NCBI GenBank assembly: GCA_021292165.1
Contig: CM037879.1
Coordinates: 162,866,886 to 162,930,885 of the forward strand
DNA from: Shinisaurus crocodilurus
Lineage: Eukaryota; Chordata; Lepidosauria; Squamata; Shinisauridae
Reading direction: 5' to 3'
Length of the DNA: 64,000 nt
In this document: piece by piece, positions 24,171-32,736 of the stretch
Numbering within the stretch: position 1 is the first letter of the stretch
Layout: each line of letters opens with the position of its first letter
Notes under the pieces: model-generated
What the model was told of the DNA's origin: nothing
What the model saw: the letters and a program-made list of their open reading frames with translations, nothing else
The model's database searches: none
Position numbers and translations under genes: made by a program

Positions 24171-27100
24171 TGTTTTGGAGTGGGGGGAATTTTCAACACT
24201 GACGTAAGGGGGAACTGAAATGCAGGAAGTAAAGATAGTGATAAAAAATAATGTTATTAACAATGACCATTCCCAAAACAGTTTTGGGGGTGAGCTGATT
24301 AACACATGTAGTGTGATAAAAAGCCCTTTGTCCCTATTTGACCCGCAGGAGATAGAATTGAATCTGTTTCATTGTTTGTAAGCCACTTTGATTCAGGTTT
24401 TCAGGAAGGGGGGATGGAAGACTTTTTAATCAGTTGACTCTAATTTTTATGTTCTAACATCAATACTTGGAAGGTGAGGGCAGGTAATAACTTATTTTCT
24501 AAATATGAGAAAATGAACCTTCCAGCTACTAAATGTTTGTCTAGATTCAAAGTTCATGGAGTCGTTTCTAAGTTGTATGGTGTGGCCATGACCATGCCAA
24601 TGTGTGCTGCTGATCTTCTGTAGGGAGCAGAGAAGCTCAAAACTTGAAGGAAGCATTGAGTTTCCATGTGCCCACAGAGTTCAAACTTTTGATATAGAGA
24701 ACACTACCACTTGTGGCTGACGCTAGAGAATTACTGTGCTGCAGAAGGAAATCTGTAAAATAGTGCCCCGAACTAGGCGAAGGATACTGCCAGAAGTCAG
24801 TGCAGGTGCTAGAGTGCCAATGTTGTGTTTTCTGGCAATGTACTAGTTGAGAGATGAGCTTCTGTGTTGACTGAAGCCCTCAAATTGTCTTGAGAGAGCC
24901 CCACACAGAGTGCACAGCAGTGATCAAGCCACCTCCTGTAAATTGTAAGAAGGATTTGATTCTTCTGGAAACTACAGGTCCATCACTGAGGATAAGTAAA
25001 GAGAAGAGTTCCCAATAATTAAAGCAACTGGGATGCAAGGTGGAACTCAAGTTGTGCCCAGTGGTTGCAAAAAAAAAAAAAGTGGTGATGGAGTATAGTG
25101 TCCATTCACTAAGTTGGGCAGGGATTTACAATGGTAGTTTGTAAAGGACATCTGGATTGGCTGCAGTGGAGACTGGTGGCTGAACCCTATCCCCAAAATA
25201 GCACCAATGGTGCTGAACCCTATCCCCAAAATAGGTTTGGCACCATGGATAGTGCCTTAAAAGTTTGAAGTAAAATCCGGAGCAGGTACACAACCCCGCT
25301 GCCATTGGAGCCACCAGCCTCCACTGATTGGCTGGTAGGTGTGATAGGTGGCCTGTAGGCAGGGCCACTTGTTTTTCAGATGTGCTGGAAGGCGGGGGTG
25401 GTGGTGGTGCAGCCTAACAAGTGCTCTCACGGTTCCATTCTTGGGTGCAACTGCTGGGGTCCAACCATGATGACTTTTCTCTTAAGTCTTTGCTTTTCCC
25501 TTTTTGATGCAGGTCGGACTGGAACTATGGTTTGCGTCTGGCTTATTGACAACAGCCAGTTTGAGAGTGCAAAGGTACAAAAAGCAATAGGGGTGGTGAT
25601 CTTCCTTCTGTCTCTTTCTGAAAAGTGCTTCCGCACATGATAGCTGTCCATTTAGGTGATGATTACAGTCTTTGTATGCTGCTTGCTCTGTGGTTAAGCC
25701 CAGTTGTGTAGGGATGGGGGTGGTTGAGGGGTTCATAGCACCAGCTACCACCAGCAATGTCCAGCATTGGAGTGGAGCGAGACTCTCAATGCAATTTGCC
25801 CAAGCCATGTAGTAAGCAACATGCGAACACTGGAGTCATCTATGCTGCCTCGTGGAACAGTCTTCCTTAGGCTTCTGTCTGGTCAGTGCAATGTTTGCTA
25901 TGGTGCTTGGCTTTGGTGCTGCATATGATATAATCTGATTAAGCTCTTTTTGTTGTTAATCTCAGGGGTTGTATCCAGCCCTTATTGTTCACAAAAGGCT
26001 TTTTGATTCCAGTGCAGGCTTCCATGAACATAAGGGGAAGCACGGGGAGGCAATTTTCCCTATTTCCTTTTCCTCCTGCACCCCCTCAAATCTGCTCCAG
26101 AGTGTTTGGGAACCCTTGAACAGCATGGACAGTGTTGTGGGTGGGCTGCAGGGGGAAGAAAGAATTGACAACTTGCCCCCCTCCCCAGTTCACAGAAACC
26201 TCCAGTTGATTAAAGAATGGCACTGTTGGATAAAATCCATAGTTTGAGAGATAAATGTGTAAATCTGCTAGAAATCGGGTGGGTGGGTAGAGTTTCATTA
26301 TTTTGACTTGGGAGGCAGGGTTTCTATGGCTTGGATCTTATCCCTCCTTCCATGAATGGAGTTCACATTTACTGAATGGAGCTTTCCCAGCTCCCAGTTC
26401 ACTCTGCAGCCCCCAACCTCCCCTGAAAATCTGCTCTTCATGGACTCTTGGGAATGTTGTGGAATACAGTGCAAGGAGGCTACCGATTAAGGGAGGAGTT
26501 AGTGGCAATCAACCTCTCCTCCTTTACATGAACAGAGGAGCAACATGGCATCCAAGCCTATGTCTCTAATAGAACACAATATATCCCATTAGATTAAAAC
26601 TGAACACTACAAGATACTGTAATAGCTACAGTGCCATGACTCTTCTGTTTTCAGGAAAGCTTGGAGTATTTTGGTGAAAGGAGAACTGATAAAAGCACAA
26701 GCACCAAGTTTCAAGGTGTTGAAACGCCATCCCAGGTAATAGTCTGCTCTGAAGCTCCACTTAAGACACTGCAAGCATATTGTAGCAAGGGATTAATACA
26801 ACAGGTAGAATGCCACCACTTAGCTGTGTAATCTAATTGGCTATTTTCCTGGACCAGCCTTCCATCCCTTCGCATTTCTGGATGGTATCCCAGAGTGCCT
26901 TCAATCCAGTGTGCTGATTGTATTGGGGGTTGAAGCAACAGCATGTCAAGAGTCCGGGGTTTAGGCATGTTTTAGTAAAACAAGGCTTGCAGTAACATGG
27001 TTTCAGACTTGCAGCCAAAGGGCAGATGATGGTCTGCCTGTGCTCAAGACTGGGCTGGGAGCTTTGCTTTGCCGTTGGGCTTTGACTCTATCAAAGTAGA

Positions 27101-29057
27101 AAATATTGACCTGGTTAGCACAACATGACAGCCAATAAACAACCAATGGGCTGTCATGCATGAGTGGGAGAGAGGGGGCGCACTCTCAGCAACCCACAAT
27201 AGTCTCCTCCATAGGTTGCTGAGCATGTCATCCAAGCCCAGACCGTCAGGTTGTTTAGGGGCTAAACAGCACAGTGGTTGGTTAACTCATGGTTTGATGT
27301 AAGGTTAACCCCTGGGTTGTTTAGTCCCGAAACAACCCAGCGGCCAGGGTTCGGATGACACACTTAGCAACCTGCGAAGGAGACTATTGTGGGTTGCTGA
27401 GTAAAAGTGGAAATGGGTGCACTGTAGGCAGTGCGCCTGCCTGCTGTCTCCCACTCATCTCCAACAGTCCATGGGTAGTTTAACCCATGGACTGTTGTGT
27501 CATGCAAACTGGCCCACTGCAGCTTGCCTATAAAATATTTTTTTTCTCAAAACACTCTTAAATTTTGTTTTCAGAGTCGATATGTCACGTATTATGAAAC
27601 CTTGAAATTGAAGTATGGCCTGAAGCTCCCACCAGTGATACCGCTTAGAATCAAGTGCATAAAGCTCTCTGCCATCCACGGTACATGCCAATAAAACATG
27701 GTTGGGTTTGTAATGGTATTTCCTGTCCTGCTGTGACTTAGAATTACTTTTGAAGATTTTGCAGTAAGCCGCTCATAGACCTAAATTCCAGAGCTTAATG
27801 CTAGTAATTGTCTTGCTATCTCTCTTTTTTAGGAATTGGGAAAGGAAATGGGAGTGATTTGAGAGTGAAAATAATAATGGAAAAGAAAGTAGTATTTCAC
27901 TGTGTTTGTGCAACCCAGGAGAACTGCAAGGTAAAGGAAGGTTTTTTGTTTTTTTTAATTAATTCAAAGAGCCTGTTATGAAGACCTGGATTCTGTCCTA
28001 GCTCCTCTGGTCATATGACCACTTGCAGCCCTATATAGAAAGCAACAAACAAAGTGGTCCTTCCCACATTAGGTGGTGAGCAAAAGGTATTCTGTCTCAG
28101 CCTTAATGTGGAGGAAGAGGGGGGGGGCTGGCTGGCCCGCCAGACTCCCAACCCTTTCCTCCCTGCAAAGGGAAACCCAGCACTTGCCACCATGTGGCCC
28201 AGAAGGGGGGGCTGGCTGACCCGCCACCACCCCACCCTTGCCTGCTGGCAAAGGGACCAAGACCCCCAGAGATCTCAAGGTACCAGGTTGCCAGCCTCAG
28301 CTGTCTGCAACCCTACTTGAATCTCTGTTCAGGGACTCGCCTTCAATTCTGTAACCTGGATTTAGATACTGAACCAACAGAGTACTACAAAACCCATGTG
28401 GGGTGAAACCACGACAAGGTTTATTTCTGGTAGCATCTTACAACAAGATTAGGCAAATAAAAGAAGCACACAAAATAGAGAGACACTTTAGTACACAGTA
28501 AAGCTATAAAACAATAAAGACCTGATTCCTTAAGATCTCTCAAGCACACACCTGTTACCTGAGGGTGTCTTCTTCAAAGGGTTAGATCCAGCACAGCCTT
28601 GCTGCCCGATGGAGAATTACCACACCTACCCGAAGGTCCAAGATGGGTAAACCCCTACAAGGCTTGCTTTCCCTAGTGCCCTCAAACCAGCCAATTTTAC
28701 CAGAGGCTGTCTGGGGTCGATTCTTGAGGGGGGGGGCCCTAAAGGCTCGGGCCCCTCGCTGGCCTGGCATGGCTCCAACCGCCAGGCAGGCACCCAAAAG
28801 ACTGACCAAGAACAAAGGCTTACACGTGGGGAAAAAGCTCATCCCCCTCCCCTTTTCTGTAGCCTTCTTGCTTCAGCCAATCAATTTGAATTTCACCTGG
28901 CCATGCAGGGGGAAAGGGAACTGTGAGTCATGGCTTGAACTATCTGCATGTGAATGCCTTCAGCCTGGCTCCTCCAGACTTCTAGACGCCAGGCCCCATC
29001 TTATGTTCCATCACCTTTTGCCTCCTCCCAGCCCCCACCTGGTTTACTCATGAGGAG

Positions 29058-29096
<39 letters not shown>

Positions 29097-32000
29097 CCTG
29101 CATGCATGCATGCAGGAACCCTAAAAACTCTTTTCTCTACACGCTAACTGTGCATACCCCACCCCAGCCAGTTCACACATGAGGTGTGTGTACCCCCAAA
29201 GGCTCGTTTCTCCACACTTAACAACTCATCACTCTCCAGCACAACTCGCACAAATGGAAGTATTTACTGACATTGTAGGATCGTAGTATGACTGACATAA
29301 AGAAATGTTACCTGCCTCGAGCTTCAACAATGGGTGGTATTTTGAAGGGTCTTCACAATCACTTATTCCCATAATACAGCCTTATTACAAAATATTATTA
29401 CAAAATAATACAAAATATCTGGTGCCCTCCAGATATTTCGGACTACTATTCCCATCTTCCTGACCATTGGCCATGCTGACTGGGGCTGATTCAAGTTGTG
29501 GGCCAAAAACATCTGGAGGAACATCTGGCACATGCATTGCTGCTGTTATTGTGTGGAGCTGATTGCATAGGCATCGCAGCAGGCACTTCCAAGATACTCT
29601 TGAGAATGCCAATGGTGGCAAGCAGCACTACTACTTCCCATCATCCTGCAGTATTTAACTCTCTTCTTATATGTATTTAACTCTTCTTATTTTCTGGATG
29701 CTAATCACTCCTCCTGAGCTGCAGTGTGGACCAGCCAGCTTTTAAACAAAATAGCAGGGGGGAGCAAACAGCCACATAGTGGTCTTCTCGCCCCAGCTGC
29801 CAATACATACTGCATATGGATAGGATATTGCAGCATATTTGTTAGATTGGGGAAAATAGGAATATCACACACTGGACAAAATGCAGTTGGGAAATCCTTT
29901 CCTGAAAGGGCTGACACTTAAAAATATGGCTAGAACAAAAGGCAGCCATCTACAAAGCGAACAGAACTTTGGGTGTGTGGTAACCTTCCATCATTACAGG
30001 ATTTGTTGGAGCCATATGTGTCAACTGCATCCCCACAAGTAGTGAAAGATTAACATGACAGGGTGTTGCTAGGCAATTTGAACCTTAGCCAAGAATGCAC
30101 ACTTTACTGGGCAGCAGAATGTTCGTGTCCTGAAAGAAACACATTTTCAAAGGGCAAATTAAGCTAGGTAATGGCCAATCATGATCTAGATCTCCACTGG
30201 AGATGTATTTATACTGTATATTATTATTACCTTAAACCGGCGGCTATAACCTATTACAGGAGTAACTAAGGGGCAGCCCATGCCATAACTTCTTCTGGTC
30301 CCCAAGCTCTCTTCCTGTGCCAGATGCAGTAACACTACTTGGGGGGGCAGGCAGTGTTTGTCTGCAAGAGGCCTGAGGCACAACTTTAGTGTGTGTGTGT
30401 GTGTGTGTGTGAGTGAGTGAGAGAGAGAGACCGACCTAGTTAATCACCTGTGGTGGTGGTGAGTTGGACCCTTCCCTGCCAAGTTGTTCAGGATCACAAT
30501 GATTTCAATGCAGGAGAAGAGGAGGGCCAGACAGGTTGCTCTTGCTGACCTAGTAAATCATAGCCATTAGCATTTTGTGACAGGGATATTTAACAGGTGA
30601 GAGTGAGATGCCTATCTACTTCCTTTCAGTTGTTCTTTGATGGCGAAAATGACTGGGTAGTAATTGGTTTGGAAAGCTGTCCTGTCGTTAGCAATGATGT
30701 GAAAGTCAGATTTGAATCTTCTGTAAGTAAAGAAATTGTGGATCTCTTGTATTCCTTCCACACTTTGTAACTGTGCTCCTGTATTCAGTGTTGATACATT
30801 AATTCCATCTCGAGCAGAAAGTTGACTTGATTAATCAGTCCTACTGACATTATAAAAGTGGACAGGCCTTTTGACTCCGTGAGATTTGCACACTAAAAAC
30901 CACATTTCATTTTTAAAGATGGGAAACAGTGAAGTGGTGAAAGCCCCCTGGAATTGAGTATGCTGTAATTCTTGAGCTAGTAAGGAGAATGCTAATGAAC
31001 AGGAAAATTATTTTATTCCTAGTTTATTGTGCCTCGTTAAAATTGATATTTTTTTTTAATGTAAAAATAAAATGAAGAATTCATGAAACTAGAAAAGCAC
31101 CAGTCATGGGTAGCAAGGGATCATCCCTCTGGTAAATGCTGTTATAAGCACAGAATGTAATAAACCACCTTAAATCCTACATTAGGGAACTGGTGTAGAG
31201 CAGTGGTTAAGGTACAAAGCTATGAATCAACTTGTCCCTGGTTTGAATCTTACCTCTGCCAGAAACATACAAGGTGGCTAGGCAAGGCCCTCTCCCTCAA
31301 TCCCCTACAATATAGGGATAATAGTGACTCACATGGTTGGTGTAAAGCACTGGTGTAAAGGTTACAGCTAAAGCAGATGAAGCACTTTGAATGCAAGAAA
31401 GTACTGTAGAACTGTTTAAGTAACATTAAATATTAAATCTATTGCCTTTTTAAAATATAGAATGTTCCAAAAGGCTACGATGACTGTGCTTTCTTCTTTT
31501 GGTTCCACACTGCCTTTATAGAGGACAACAGGTAAGTTGTAATGTTGTATGAAAGCACAATCCTGTAGTAGAAAGCAAAACTGCCCTTGAACTTTGGTTG
31601 GCTTCTGAACCAGAGTGCGATGGCCTTGACCTTTAGGAAGGGCTTGCTCAAGTGCTGTCTCCACTAGCAAGAGGCAGGTACTGCTTTCTTCCATGGGGCT
31701 ATATAATTTTTATGGGTGAACTACAAACACCCCACATAGCCCCAAGGAAGCATGATATCCCAGATATTTGCTAATTGTGCTGCTGCACCTTGAACCAGCT
31801 CTTCTCAAAGATGCAAGCTAAGAAATGCAGCCTCTGCCTTGTGGGTGGGTGGGGGGCACTTCAGTTTTGTTTTTCCTCCCATTGTAACGTACCACTCAGC
31901 AAGTTTCCAAGAAAGGAGGCGGACGAGTGAAGAACTAAGTAACTCAAATCAAGTTGTTTCAGGGAGTGGTCTCATTGGCTACTAATGGACTATCACTGTG

Positions 32001-32378
32001 GAAAGTAACCTCTGTTCACCATGTAGGCGAAATTAAATGGGCATCTAGCTTCTTTATGCAGTGGAATGTGAACACTTGCTCATCTATCTCTAGCTATATT
32101 TGTGCAGACTGCCCCTGCATTATAAGGGGGTCATCATCAGACAATATCTAATTGCAGGTCAGTCTGCTATGTATCCGTATTTTTCGCTCCATAAGACGCA
32201 CTTCCCCCCCAAAAAAAACTAGGTGGAAATGTCCTATGGAGTGAATACAGTAAAAAAAAAAAAAATTTTTTTTTTTACTTTCCTCTGCTGGTCCGGAAGA
32301 GCGGAGGACTCCTGGGCAGGGCGGGGGAAGCCCCCGCCTCTCAGCTGATTCCTGCGGAACAGCTGACTTTAAAAAATA

Positions 32379-32424
<46 letters not shown>

Positions 32425-32551
32425 TTAATTTTTTAAATTTTTTTACTTTCCTCTGCTGGTTCGGAAGAGCGGAGGACTCCTGGGCAGGGCGGGGGAAGCC
32501 CCCGCCTCTCAGCTGATTCCCTGTGGAACAGCTGATTTAAAAAAAAATAAA

Positions 32552-32587
<36 letters not shown>

Positions 32588-32695
32588 TACTTTCCTCTGC
32601 TGGTCCAGAAGAGCGGAGGACTCCTGGGCAGGGTGGGGGAAGCCCCCGCCTCTCAGCTGATTCCCCGTGGAACAGCTGATTTTTTTAAATAAAAA

Positions 32696-32736
<41 letters not shown>

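Noticed and set aside
24117..24305. Frame rich in Thr-His repeats
   Set aside because: Translation of the (GT)n(GA)n microsatellite.
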